64,000 nucleotides of DNA, from positions 715,001-779,000 of the forward strand of contig CAJNDS010000813.1 in assembly GCA_905221605.1 (NCBI GenBank), in the 5' to 3' direction. Position numbers and translations under genes: made by a program. The stretch is from Symbiodinium natans (Eukaryota > Sar > Dinophyceae > Suessiales > Symbiodiniaceae). The notes under the pieces were generated by a model. That model had not been told where the DNA came from, did no database searches, and worked only from the letters and a program-made list of their open reading frames with translations. Positions 63,849 to 64,000 of the stretch are shown here, piece after piece. Each line of letters opens with the position of its first letter. Within the stretch, counting starts at the first letter, position 1.

Positions 63849-64000
63849 CCCTCAACTCGAAGCTTGTTTGCCGCAGGTGGGCTGCAGAAGTGGCTTTGAC
63901 TGCGTGTTCTGTCACCACGAGGATCACAAGGCTGGGGAAGTACCATAGGGGTCGGAATATTCCCTTGTGGCTCCCATATACTTATACTTATAAGAACCCC

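Overview
The window looks like nuclear DNA of a dinoflagellate. The evidence is: dense interstitial arrays of TTTAGGG/CCCTAAA (the telomere word known from dinoflagellates and plants), intron-rich genes whose introns start with GT, GC or GA and end in AG with a G as the first exon base, and a Ty1/copia polyprotein. It also carries protein modules that I recognise from memory as very abundant in Symbiodiniaceae-type genomes. The species cannot be fixed from the sequence. One run of 100 N (11840-11939) marks an assembly gap.

Layout. From 1 to about 22.03 kb all convincing genes lie on the minus strand. Four of them follow each other head to tail with very short gaps: gene C (15776 to 14775), gene D (14702 to 11215), gene B (11201 to 4007) and gene A (3970 to beyond the left edge). 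The gaps are 72, 13 and 36 nt. I could follow gene B through 13 exons that keep frame throughout (3774 nt, 1257 aa) and gene C through 5 exons (212 aa). Further right on the same strand are an RS-rich zinc-finger exon (18.3-18.9 kb), a frameshifted member of an abundant dinoflagellate family (20.2-21.4 kb) and an unassigned ORF (21.5-22.0 kb).

From about 22.67 kb rightwards the genes are on the plus strand, so 22.03-22.67 kb is a divergent strand-switch region. A gene for an RNA uracil-5-methyltransferase-like protein (TrmA/RlmD/TRMT2 type) has its SAM-binding exon at 22.67 kb and its last exon at 37.67 kb. Between these exons, antisense, sits a copia element (24.3-31.9 kb) with an intact 1988-aa polyprotein, a membrane-anchored Cys/His C-terminal extension and about 25 copies of a 13-15 nt palindrome. 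Next is an 8-exon gene for a B-box zinc-finger membrane protein (38462-41266, 502 aa, every junction in frame), then one or more partly resolved intron-rich genes (about 41.6-50.9 kb). From 51 to 64 kb there are scattered isolated exons in repeat-rich DNA.

Repeats. Introns and intergenic DNA hold telomere-like arrays and several families of short inverted-repeat elements (MITE-like). In several elements a telomere-like array lies inside one arm. One family, with termini TACTTGGAGGTTCA, repeatedly begins exactly where an apparent exon ends, as expected of introner-like elements. I found no tRNA, rRNA, CRISPR array or bacterial-type regulatory site. Exon models were built by eye from reading frame and splice-site phase and have not been tested against transcripts or databases.
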